From: Acidisoma sp035492295
GTDB lineage: Bacteria; Pseudomonadota; Alphaproteobacteria; Acetobacterales; Acetobacteraceae
Assembly: GCF_035492295.1 (NCBI RefSeq)
Contig: NZ_DATJJK010000082.1
Span: forward strand, 1 to 8,887
DNA length: 8,887 nucleotides
Direction of reading: 5' to 3'
The position numbers and the translations under genes are program-made. The notes beneath the pieces are model-generated. The model made no database searches and had not been told where the DNA came from. It saw nothing but the letters and a program-made list of their open reading frames with translations. Shown in pieces: positions 1 to 6,827 of this stretch (positions are counted from its first letter, which is position 1; every line of letters starts with the position of its first letter).

Positions 1-384
1 GCGGGCCATTGGCTCCTCGCTCCGGACCTGAGCGAGATAGGTCTCCCCAGCCAACTTGGCTTGCGCTTCCGCCTCGGCCGGGATCACGTTCAGCAGCAGC
101 GTGCGCCGCATGAATTCGTCGTGATTCATTTTCTCGCCCGGTAGCGCCACCCCCGGCCAAGGCGACAGATTCGAAGTGTCGCATTCCTCCCGTTCCAACT
201 GCGCGAGTTTCGTGTCAGAGCTGAACAGGCTACGCGCGATCTGCAGGTTTTCACGGAACTGAATGCTAAAGTAATAGTATGCGCAGGCTGCTGCGACCAT
301 CTCCTCGCTGGAGAGGTTGGCCCAATCCAATTCGCAGATGTCATCGACAATTTTCTTGTAGCCATGGCTGACGATTGTATCCAC
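1..384 (-). CDS. Helical protein, possible heme-oxygenase-like (PqqC/TenA-fold) oxidase, C-terminus outside window
   Basis: This is an open frame of 128 codons from a GTG start at 384 to the window edge, so the C-terminal part is missing. The GTG is chosen because AGAAGGA lies 9 bases upstream and no ATG in this frame sits near it. The visible protein is predicted to be almost entirely helical and is rich in Glu, Ala and Leu. It has an aromatic run (YYYF, residues 36-39), a Glu-rich stretch (LEREEC, 63-68), a conserved-looking loop NLSPWPG (72-78) and NHDEFMRR (87-94). An acidic EE pair followed by a loop and then H-x-E-F/L-x-R-R recalls the metal-ligand helices of heme-oxygenase-like di-iron oxidases and of PqqC/TenA proteins. 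This is an inference from pattern only, because the later ligands are outside the window. It follows the decarboxylase on the same strand after a 141-base gap, so it may be the last step of the pathway or a separately controlled gene. Confidence 0.72.
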   Translation of the reverse strand, partial: MDTIVSHGYKKIVDDICELDWANLSSEEMVAAACAYYYFSIQFRENLQIARSLFSSDTKLAQLEREECDTSNLSPWPGVALPGEKMNHDEFMRRTLLLNVIPAEAEAQAKLAGETYLAQVRSEEPMAR

Positions 385-391
385 TGGACAA

Positions 392-400
392 ATTCCTTCT
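392..400 (-). promoter_or_regulatory. Ribosome binding site deciding the GTG start at 384
   Basis: On the minus strand AGAAGGAAT stands 9 bases before GTG GAT ACA. It is the best Shine-Dalgarno match in the gap between 385 and 525. It supports reading the leftmost gene from GTG at 384 rather than from the ATG at 529, which opens a different and short frame. Confidence 0.65.
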
Positions 401-426
401 GTGTGTTGTTGGTTTTGACTCCACGG

Positions 427-481
427 CAGGGGCGGGGTGCGGGCCCAGGATCCTGTCCTCGACATCCGAACCTCGCCCCTG
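427..481. repeat. Imperfect 12-bp inverted repeat, GC-rich hairpin in the gap before the leftmost gene
   Basis: CAGGGGCGGGGT (427-438) and ACCTCGCCCCTG (470-481) are inverted copies with 11 of 12 positions matching, and the remaining pair would be a G-U wobble in RNA. The 31-base loop holds a second perfect palindrome, CAGGATCCTG (446-455). In the minus-strand transcript this would fold into a very stable stem upstream of the GTG start at 384. There is no T-tract after it on either strand, so it is not a standard intrinsic terminator. It could be an mRNA-stabilising or attenuating hairpin between the decarboxylase and the leftmost gene. Confidence 0.5.
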
Positions 482-485
482 GTTG

Positions 486-501
486 TATTGTTCGAACAAT
501 A
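486..501. promoter_or_regulatory. 16-bp perfect palindrome, putative operator (TATTGTTCGAACAATA)
   Basis: The sequence TATTGTTCGAACAATA equals its own reverse complement over all 16 bases. It lies 24 bases after the decarboxylase stop and 101 bases before the GTG start of the next gene. Its central ten bases, TGTTCGAACA, recur at 6828-6837 upstream of the acyl carrier protein gene. A homodimeric helix-turn-helix regulator would bind a site of this shape, but I cannot name the regulator and none is encoded in the window. Confidence 0.45.
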
Positions 502-525
502 TGGAGGTGATGCGGAATGAACTGG

Positions 526-1998
526 TCATGCCGTCCTCACCGCATCAGCCGAACGAAATCCATTCAGGAGCTCGACAAGGGTCAACACGTCCTCTGGCAT
601 AGTGCGACCGTTGGTCAGACAGATTCGCACCACATCTTGACTTTTGAATTTGGTCTTGGAAATCCATGCAATTCCCGAGGCGACGACTGCCTGTGCGATC
701 TCCGCGACCGCCGGGAATCCCTGCGGCGGGATCGCGCAAACGACGGCAAGTCGGGACCTGTTGGCAACAACCCACCCCCGCATCATGAGCTGCTGTGCCA
801 GAAGATCGGCGAGCTCAACCGAACGCTCGACATGGTCGCTGTAGCCTTGCCAACCGACTGTCGCCAGGGAAAGAAAGAGGCGAAGCCCCAGAAAACGCCG
901 AGACCATTGGAGTGTCGTTGTGTGCGGATCCGTCGACTGGTCCGAGGGCGGCATGTAGCTGCTGTCGACAAAGAAAGCGCGTTTCAGGACCAGGGGATGG
1001 CGGGTAATGAAGAGAGAGCATGCCATGGTGGTCGCAAGCCATTTATGGGCATCGATCGTGACCGAATCACTGTGCTCAATGCCGGCTAGAAGGCCTCGCA
1101 TCTTGTTGGAGACGAGCAGACCTCCGCCCCAGGCTGCATCGACGTGGAACCAGAGACCGTGTTGACGCGCCAGGTCGGCGCAAGCATGCAGAGGATCGAT
1201 GATACCAGCACCGGTGGTGCCCGCGGTCGCTGCGATCATGACAGGCACGAGGTTCTTTTGCTTGTCGTGCTCGAGCATGACGCCCAGGACTTCAGGGTTC
1301 AGGCGACCCTCGTCATCGGTTGGGACGAGCCGCACAGCGCCGTGTCCAAGACCGCACTGAACCGCTATCTTTAGCCAGGCACGATGCGCATCGTCGGAAA
1401 CATAGAAGGTCGGGGGTCCATCGAACGCCAATATGCCCTTGTCGACAAAAGCGGGATCGGCCTGCGCCATGGCGCAGAGGAGTGCCGTGAAATTGGCCTC
1501 GGATCCGCCAGACGCAAAATGGCCGCCAGCCTCTGCGGGAAGCCCTGCCCGCTCGGCGAAGGCGCGGATCACATGGCGCTCGATCTCGATGGCTGCCGGG
1601 GACGTCGTCGCGGTCGCAAGCTGGGGATTAAAGGCCGCGACAATCCGCTCGGCAAGCTCCGCAGGAAGGCAGGGCGCAGGATTGAACAATCCGAAGTAGC
1701 GTGGGTTCGTCACCTGAACGACGCCCTGTTCCAGCTGGTTGACAACCCACTCGATCGTTGACTGAAGCGGCTTCGGCTCCACGAAGTCGTAGGTGGAAAG
1801 CCGATCTCGGAACACGCTGGCACTCAGGACGGGCGCGACGCGGCCCTCGCATACGCGCTGCCGCGCCTCCCGCAGAATCTCCGTGAGCAAATCCTCGTAG
1901 CGCACATAGTCCCCATCGGCGCAAAACAGGCCCGACATTGGACGGATCTGGTCTGCCATTGGCCCCGGCGCCGTCTCTTCCAAGGCCGCCAGCCTCAT
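526..1998 (-). CDS. Group II PLP-dependent amino acid decarboxylase
   Basis: This 490-residue protein has the usual length and motif order of the PLP-dependent decarboxylase family that includes aromatic-amino-acid, glutamate, diaminobutyrate and aspartate decarboxylases. NPRYFG (98-103) and the SPAAIEIE stretch (133-140) match the N-terminal substrate/cofactor region. ASGGSEAN (162-169) is the phosphate-binding loop. DDAH (202-205) carries the His that stacks on the PLP ring, HVDAAWGG (285-292) carries the Asp that contacts the pyridine nitrogen, and DAHKW (316-320) carries the Schiff-base Lys319. The expected reaction is loss of the alpha-carboxylate of an amino acid as CO2. The substrate is not readable from motifs; aspartate, diaminobutyrate or a homoserine-derived amino acid made by the two upstream enzymes would fit. 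The ATG at 1998 overlaps the TGA of the MetA-like gene (ATGA), which implies translational coupling. A trailing 141-base gap separates it from the next gene. Confidence 0.9.
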   Translation of the reverse strand: MRLAALEETAPGPMADQIRPMSGLFCADGDYVRYEDLLTEILREARQRVCEGRVAPVLSASVFRDRLSTYDFVEPKPLQSTIEWVVNQLEQGVVQVTNPRYFGLFNPAPCLPAELAERIVAAFNPQLATATTSPAAIEIERHVIRAFAERAGLPAEAGGHFASGGSEANFTALLCAMAQADPAFVDKGILAFDGPPTFYVSDDAHRAWLKIAVQCGLGHGAVRLVPTDDEGRLNPEVLGVMLEHDKQKNLVPVMIAATAGTTGAGIIDPLHACADLARQHGLWFHVDAAWGGGLLVSNKMRGLLAGIEHSDSVTIDAHKWLATTMACSLFITRHPLVLKRAFFVDSSYMPPSDQSTDPHTTTLQWSRRFLGLRLFLSLATVGWQGYSDHVERSVELADLLAQQLMMRGWVVANRSRLAVVCAIPPQGFPAVAEIAQAVVASGIAWISKTKFKSQDVVRICLTNGRTMPEDVLTLVELLNGFRSADAVRTA

Positions 1999-3002
1999 GG
2001 CGTGAGACCCAATTCAAGCAGCGGCTGATGCGTCATCATGCCATGCTGCTTCCGGCCTGCCGCCATGCCACCTTCCTTCCAAAGCGCCACATCGATGAGC
2101 CAGTTCCGGTAGAATGCCAGGGATGTCGGAAGCCACGGCGCGGGTCCGAGCGCCTTCCCCCATTCAGTTAAGGCTGCCGCTGCCTCCTCACGCTGGTTTT
2201 CCGCGGCGAGTGGCAAATCGCGAAGCGCGGCGGCATGAATCGTGGCGGCCGGTGAAAGATAATGCCGTGGCAGGGGAGGGGCCGTCGGGCATTCGCCGCG
2301 CTGGTACCGCCGCACATCACGCTGAAATTCCCGCAGAAGCGTATCTGAGTCATACTCGGGATGTCCCTGAAAGAAGACGAAGGGTGCACGCCCTACCTTC
2401 GCGAAAACTTCGACACCCGCCTCCTCTGCTTTCAGAAGAATACTGTAGCCCGCGCTCTCCAAATCGCTTTCAGGAAGATCGTTCCGGCGTGAATGCGGCA
2501 TCAGCCATGGCGGCTTCGTCCCTTGCATGAGTGGATGATCGACCCGCGCTGTGACGCCAGGAAAGACACCGGAAAGCTTCTCGGGGAACGGCTTGCGGTC
2601 AATGCCATCGAGGTAGCGGACCGCGGCATGGGCCGCGAGACAGGACCACAGTGCCGGCGTGCCATGGGCTTCGGCCCAGTCTACCAAGCGAACCATGGTG
2701 TGCCAGAGTGGCTCGTCACGCAGGTCCCGGCTTTGCGGCTCCGCACCGGTTACGATGATGCCATCAGCTTCGCCCTCCAGGAGATCCGTCAAATCGGCAT
2801 AGCCTGCGGGTATCGGTGCGGTTCCCGCGCAGAAACAGCGCAAATGCAGGTCATGCTCCACGCCGGCGGCGAAAAGCAGTTGCCTAAACTGCCGCTCCGT
2901 CGCTGCCCTGGCACCCGACATGTTGTTGACCAGTCCGATCGTCAGGGGGCGACCGGCGCCGTTGCCAGATCCGGGCGCGCTCCTCGTGCCTATACTGCTC
3001 AT
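1995..3002 (-). CDS. MetA-like homoserine O-acyltransferase (HTS family), divergent active site
   Basis: This 335-residue protein belongs to the homoserine O-succinyl/acetyltransferase family, which has a glutamine-amidotransferase-like fold. It aligns without gaps to E. coli MetA, as I remember that sequence, from the TGA motif to the HPEY motif with an offset of 21. The nucleophile is Cys121 in WSCLAAH (119-125), HSRRND is at 170-175, and GHPEYD (213-218) supplies His214 and Glu216. The predicted reaction is acyl transfer from a thioester donor to the homoserine hydroxyl. Two features are unusual. Residue 90 is Gln where succinyl enzymes have Gly and acetyl enzymes have Glu. The MPKKIETE segment is replaced by MSGARAATE, losing the conserved lysines. 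The donor specificity is therefore uncertain. The ATG at 3002 overlaps the TGA of the preceding gene; an in-frame TTG at 3023 is a less likely start. Its product would feed the sulfhydrylase-like enzyme encoded just before it. Confidence 0.85.
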   Translation of the reverse strand: MSSIGTRSAPGSGNGAGRPLTIGLVNNMSGARAATERQFRQLLFAAGVEHDLHLRCFCAGTAPIPAGYADLTDLLEGEADGIIVTGAEPQSRDLRDEPLWHTMVRLVDWAEAHGTPALWSCLAAHAAVRYLDGIDRKPFPEKLSGVFPGVTARVDHPLMQGTKPPWLMPHSRRNDLPESDLESAGYSILLKAEEAGVEVFAKVGRAPFVFFQGHPEYDSDTLLREFQRDVRRYQRGECPTAPPLPRHYLSPAATIHAAALRDLPLAAENQREEAAAALTEWGKALGPAPWLPTSLAFYRNWLIDVALWKEGGMAAGRKQHGMMTHQPLLELGLTP

Positions 3003-4336
3003 GCCGGCACCCGCCCCGCCCAATCGGGCGTCTCAAGATGAGTCTCCTGTTGACCACTGAGCCCGGTAGCCGCCGCCAAGGCTTGATCCAGATCGTCCAG
3101 AATATCGTCGATATGCTCGATCCCGATGCTCAGGCGAATTGTCGACGGTGTAACACCTGCCTTCACCTGATCAGCCTCCGACATCTGGCGATGCGTGGTC
3201 GATGCCGGATGGCAGGCAAGAGACTTGGCATCGCCGAGATTGACAACGCGCTTGACCAACTTGAGCGCGTCATAGAAGCGAACGCCGCCTTGGTAACCGC
3301 CGACAGCGCCAAAGGTCATGAGCGAGCAGGCATGGCCACCCAGGTACTTCTGGACGAGTTGATGATAGCGGTTTGTCGAAAAGCCTGCATAGTTGATCCA
3401 CTCAACGCGCGGATCATCCCGAAGGAACTGCGCGACCTTTGCCGCGTTTTCGACATGACGTTCGACTCTGATGGCCACGGTCTCGATCCCCTGAAGCAGG
3501 AGGAAGGCACTCACCGGCGCCAAGGCAGCGCCTACGGTGCGGAGGAACACGCTACGGCAGCGCGCCATGTAGGCGGCCCTGCCAAAACGTTCCGTATAGA
3601 TCAGGCCGTGATAGGACGGGTCAGGCGTCGAAAACATCGGGAAGCGATCCGGATACCGGTCCCATGGGAAAGTGCCACCGTCGACCACGATTCCGCCAAG
3701 CGTCGTTCCGTGACCACCCATGAACTTCGTGAGAGAGTGCACGACGATGTCAGCACCATGCTCGATCGGCCTGGTGAGGATTGGTGTCGCGACGGTGTTG
3801 TCAACTACCAAAGGCACGCCCGCGCGGTGGGCGACATCCGCGAGCGCCGCGATATCCGCCACGTTCCCGGCCGGGTTGCCGACGCTTTCACAGTAGACCG
3901 CGCGCGTATCGGCATTGACCAGCTTCGCGATATCGTCCGGACTGTCGCCCTCGGCAAACTGCACCTGCACGCCGTTATTCGGAAAGTAGTGTGCGAACAG
4001 GCTGTGGGTGGTGCCGTAAAGCTGTGGGACGGATACGATGTTGCATCCAGGAGAGACGAGATTGGAGATGGCGCAATGCAACGCCGCCTGCCCGGAAGCC
4101 ACACTCATGGCTTCAACTCCGCCTTCCAGCGCCGCAACACGCCGCTCCAGCACGACGTTCGTTGGATTGCTTATCCGGCTATAGCGATAGCCCTCGGTCT
4201 CCAGGTTGAAGAGCGAGGCGGCGTGGTCCGCACTTTCAAATTCGTAGGCGACAGTCTGATAAATGGGCACAGCCATGGCCCGGGTTGCGCTGTCCGCCTC
4301 GAAGCCCGCGTGAAGTGCGATTGTTTCGTGACGCAT
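2999..4336 (-). CDS. O-acylhomoserine sulfhydrylase-like PLP enzyme (Cys/Met metabolism family)
   Basis: This 445-residue protein is a member of the Cys/Met-metabolism PLP family, closest by motif to O-acetylhomoserine sulfhydrylase (MetY). RHETIALHAG at the N-terminus is typical, YSRISNPT (52-59) binds the cofactor phosphate of the partner subunit, ASGQAA (80-85) and VVDNT (177-181) line the PLP site, SLTKF (201-205) carries the Schiff-base Lys204, and TIRLSIGIE (399-407) carries the carboxylate-binding Arg401. The family replaces the O-acyl group of an acylhomoserine with a nucleophile, normally sulfide. Paired with the MetA-like enzyme, it probably makes a gamma-substituted amino acid. The start at 4336 fits the family N-terminus, with GGACGG upstream. 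An in-frame ATG at 4426 overlaps the SDR stop and would add 30 residues, but that stretch uses rare codons and does not resemble the family. The rhizobial rhizobitoxine enzyme RtxA is known to use a related domain with a non-sulfide nucleophile. Confidence 0.88.
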   Translation of the reverse strand: MRHETIALHAGFEADSATRAMAVPIYQTVAYEFESADHAASLFNLETEGYRYSRISNPTNVVLERRVAALEGGVEAMSVASGQAALHCAISNLVSPGCNIVSVPQLYGTTHSLFAHYFPNNGVQVQFAEGDSPDDIAKLVNADTRAVYCESVGNPAGNVADIAALADVAHRAGVPLVVDNTVATPILTRPIEHGADIVVHSLTKFMGGHGTTLGGIVVDGGTFPWDRYPDRFPMFSTPDPSYHGLIYTERFGRAAYMARCRSVFLRTVGAALAPVSAFLLLQGIETVAIRVERHVENAAKVAQFLRDDPRVEWINYAGFSTNRYHQLVQKYLGGHACSLMTFGAVGGYQGGVRFYDALKLVKRVVNLGDAKSLACHPASTTHRQMSEADQVKAGVTPSTIRLSIGIEHIDDILDDLDQALAAATGLSGQQETHLETPDWAGRVPA

Positions 4337-4422
4337 TGCCCTACCGTCCAAAAAACGTCGTTGCCTGCCTGCAATCCGCTCCGATGACGATGCGGCAATG
4401 CCGCTCGGCCGCGGATCATGTC

Positions 4423-5157
4423 TCATGCCGTGGTACCTGCATCGACCGTCATCACAGTACCCGTGATGTTGCGGGCTTTGTCGCTCATTAGAAACGCCAC
4501 CGCCGAAGCGACGTCGGTGATCTCGACCATCCGGCGGAGCGCCGAACGCCGCTCGATTTTGGTTCGGTCGACGTCGGACAGCTCCTGCGTCATCTCGGTC
4601 GCGACGAAGCCGGGCGCCACGGCGTTCACGGTGATCCCGGCCGGTCCCAACTCGCGCGCCAACGATCCCGTAAATCCGTTCATCGCAGCCTTGGTCGCGC
4701 TATAGGCGGAGAGCCCGCCATAGCCCGTCTCGGCGACGATCGAGGAGATATTGACAATCCTGCCCGTACCGATGGCGAGCATGGATCGCAGGACATGCTT
4801 TGTCAGAAGCACAGGAACCGTGACATTCAAGCGCACCAGACGCTCCGCGTCGGCGTCCAGGATTTGACTAGCCAGAGAGGAGGTGCCGAGACCCGCATTA
4901 TTGACGAGGCCATAGATCGGCCCCCCGTCTGCTCTGACGGATTTGACGAAGGAGCCGAGTTCCGTGGTCTCGGCCAGGTCGCAGGAACGGAAATGAAGAG
5001 CGCCGGATCCTGCTTCAGCGGCAGAGTCGATCGCCCGGGAAAGCTCGGGTGTGAGTTTGCGGGCTACGGCGTAGACAGCGAAACCCGCTGCGGCGAGGGC
5101 TTCACTGATCCCGAGCCCCAAACCTCGGCTCCCTCCGGTGACGATGACGTTACGCAT
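4423..5157 (-). CDS. FabG-like short-chain dehydrogenase/reductase
   Basis: This is a 244-residue classical SDR of normal length. TGGSRGLG (7-14) is the Rossmann dinucleotide-binding motif, and Arg11 together with Arg33 in the first loops suggests NADP(H). NNAG (86-89) stabilises the central sheet. The catalytic residues are Asn111 region (LNVT, 110-113), Ser139 (NISS), Tyr152 and Lys156 (YSATK). The closing segment ITGTVMTVDAG is typical of 3-oxoacyl-ACP reductases. The likely role is NADPH reduction of a beta-keto group on a substrate held by the ACP made from the same transcript; oxidation of a hydroxyl group is the alternative. The start at 5157 is set by the Rossmann motif and by the overlap with the ligase stop (TATGCGTAA). 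The longer open frame upstream to 5319 is only the shadow of the ligase. No strong Shine-Dalgarno is visible, so translation is probably coupled. Confidence 0.92.
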   Translation of the reverse strand: MRNVIVTGGSRGLGLGISEALAAAGFAVYAVARKLTPELSRAIDSAAEAGSGALHFRSCDLAETTELGSFVKSVRADGGPIYGLVNNAGLGTSSLASQILDADAERLVRLNVTVPVLLTKHVLRSMLAIGTGRIVNISSIVAETGYGGLSAYSATKAAMNGFTGSLARELGPAGITVNAVAPGFVATEMTQELSDVDRTKIERRSALRRMVEITDVASAVAFLMSDKARNITGTVMTVDAGTTA

Positions 5158-6535
5158 AGTGGCGTGCCAACTTGCCAGAGGCGGAGAGAGCCAAGGACGA
5201 GACAATCCGAAGTGAAACGGGAACCTCATGCGGCGGCAGTGACTGCCGGCAAAATTCCATGAGAGTCGTCTGCACCGCGGCAGAGCTACTGTCCTCTCCC
5301 CGTAAAACGACATCGGCAACGACGATGGAGCCAGTGATCGGGCTCCTGCGGGATGATACGCGGGACATGCTCACGGCCGGATGCCGGTTGATTACCGATT
5401 CAACTGCCCCGGGATGAACTTTGAGTCCCCCGACGTTGATGATGTCGTTGCGACGTCCTACGAAAAGGTATCGGTCGCCGTGTTGCTCGACGATGTCGCC
5501 GGTGTCGACAAAGCCATTCGGTCCCGCGAGCATGGTCGTCTCTGCTCCGAGATAGCGCGTCGCGATGCGCGCAGAGCGGATCTGCAACGAACCATCTTCC
5601 ACCCGCAGCTGGACCGGTCCTTCGGCGGAGAGGAGCGTGATGGGAAAGCCGGCCTTACCATCTCGCACGTCGAAAGCCACACCTGCCTCGGTTGACGCGA
5701 AGGCGTGCGCCACCTGTGCATGCGGGAAATGACGCGCCAAGTTGTCGAGGATGGCTTGATCGGCGGCTTCTCCTGAAAGCCGGATGTACCGCGGAGCCAT
5801 GGAGCCAGCGGCGCCACTCATCAACGCGCGCCGCCATTGGGATGGGGTTCCCGAAATATGGGTGACCCCGGCGCGGCCCACGCGCTGCAGAAAGTGAGCC
5901 GGAGACTCGGACGAATCGGACAGCACCATCGATCCGCCGCAGGCCAGCGCCCGCAATAGCACCTGCATACCGCCATAGCGGCGGATATCATAGAAAGTAC
6001 TCCAGACCGGAGGCACGTCGCCTGAGCCGACCCCGTCCCCGACGGCACCCGTCAATGTCGCAAGACTGTGCACAACCATCTTCGGCCGACCGGTGGAGCC
6101 GGAGGTGAATAGGACCCATTCGGTCGCGATCGGTTCGCCACTGTCAGTCTGGTTGTGCCGCAGATGCTCGCCACATGGCATCACGGGCAGGCCGCCGCCG
6201 ACATCTGGCCTGAACCGTCCACCCTCGGTTACGATAAGGTCGATGCCCGCATCCTTGATCGCGAGCTCTATATGCTCCTGCGATAAATCCGGCGTGCAGA
6301 TGACGATACGCCGGACCAGACCGTCCAGCGCGACAAGGGCAAGAACCGTCGCAAGCTGTGAGACCGTTGCTAATAGCACGCAGCGATCACGCATGAGAGG
6401 CCCAGCTTCGAGGCTCTTCTTCGAGGCAAGCTCACTCAAGGCAATCCTGTGGGCAGCATTCGCTACAAAGGAGGCGTCGCCAGGGCGACCGCGTCCGATC
6501 ACCTCGATGAGCGACGCGGGCCTAGGTTGGGACAT
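5150..6535 (-). CDS. ANL-superfamily adenylate-forming acyl/aminoacyl ligase
   Basis: This 461-residue enzyme activates a carboxylic acid with ATP as the acyl-adenylate and passes it to a thiol, most likely the phosphopantetheine of the adjacent ACP. Core motifs are in order: P-loop FTSGSTGRPK (143-152), FASTEAG (279-285) in place of the more common YGxTE, DTGD (344-347), the hinge GRRNDIINVGGLK (360-372) and the C-terminal lysine motif SASGKLAR (451-458) with Lys455. It is shorter than typical acyl-CoA ligases of about 500-550 residues, mainly at the N-terminus. The segment FYDIRRYGGM (181-190) lies where the acyl pocket starts, but I cannot read a substrate from it. Its ATG lies inside the last codons of the ACP gene (14-base overlap), and its stop overlaps the SDR start. 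This supports a co-translated ACP-ligase-reductase module. Confidence 0.92.
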   Translation of the reverse strand: MSQPRPASLIEVIGRGRPGDASFVANAAHRIALSELASKKSLEAGPLMRDRCVLLATVSQLATVLALVALDGLVRRIVICTPDLSQEHIELAIKDAGIDLIVTEGGRFRPDVGGGLPVMPCGEHLRHNQTDSGEPIATEWVLFTSGSTGRPKMVVHSLATLTGAVGDGVGSGDVPPVWSTFYDIRRYGGMQVLLRALACGGSMVLSDSSESPAHFLQRVGRAGVTHISGTPSQWRRALMSGAAGSMAPRYIRLSGEAADQAILDNLARHFPHAQVAHAFASTEAGVAFDVRDGKAGFPITLLSAEGPVQLRVEDGSLQIRSARIATRYLGAETTMLAGPNGFVDTGDIVEQHGDRYLFVGRRNDIINVGGLKVHPGAVESVINRHPAVSMSRVSSRRSPITGSIVVADVVLRGEDSSSAAVQTTLMEFCRQSLPPHEVPVSLRIVSSLALSASGKLARHYA

Positions 6536-6779
6536 GTTCGGCGGCCGCCTCGTAAATCGCGATAAAGTCGCCCAAAGTCACCGGGAAGTTCGTGTTGGCC
6601 TCGTCACTCAATGGATCGAGACCGAGTTCGTCATCGAGGTTCGCTACAAGAATGGCAAAGCAAAGGGAGTCGAGCCCGGTCTCCAGAAGCGGCAGGTCGT
6701 CGCTCAGCGGGCTCAGCTGTTTGTCCTGCTGTCGGGCCACTCGGTGGATTTGTTCGACGATGGTGGACCGAATGCTCAT
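6522..6779 (-). CDS. Free-standing acyl carrier protein
   Basis: This is an 85-residue four-helix carrier protein. TGLDSL (34-39) is the phosphopantetheine attachment motif with Ser38. The rest is acidic, with helix II (LCFAILVANLDDELG) and a C-terminal helix ending FIAIYEAA, typical of carrier proteins that work in specialised pathways rather than of housekeeping AcpP. It would carry the acyl or aminoacyl group loaded by the ligase encoded directly after it and present it to the SDR. It is the first gene of the minus-strand run. The start at 6779 is preceded by AGGGA 9 bases upstream. The 14-base overlap with the ligase gene means the two are made together. A phosphopantetheinyl transferase must act on it, and none is encoded here. 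Confidence 0.93.
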   Translation of the reverse strand: MSIRSTIVEQIHRVARQQDKQLSPLSDDLPLLETGLDSLCFAILVANLDDELGLDPLSDEANTNFPVTLGDFIAIYEAAAEHVPT

Positions 6780-6827
6780 TCTATCTAGTCCCTATTGTGC
6801 TAACTGGATGGAGCGGGACGCACACGA

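Noticed and set aside
517..1761. Plus-strand open frames opposite the decarboxylase gene
   Set aside because: They are antisense shadows with no family motifs, while the minus-strand frame shows a complete PLP decarboxylase.
1995..4336. Reading the MetA/MetY pair as ordinary methionine biosynthesis
   Set aside because: Both are embedded in an operon with an ACP, ligase, SDR and decarboxylase, and the MetA-like protein has non-standard residues at the donor site. A housekeeping role cannot be excluded but is less likely.
3038..4387. 449-codon plus-strand open frame
   Set aside because: It lies fully antisense to the sulfhydrylase-like gene, whose motifs are intact. It has no recognisable family and arises from the GC-rich codon bias of the real gene.
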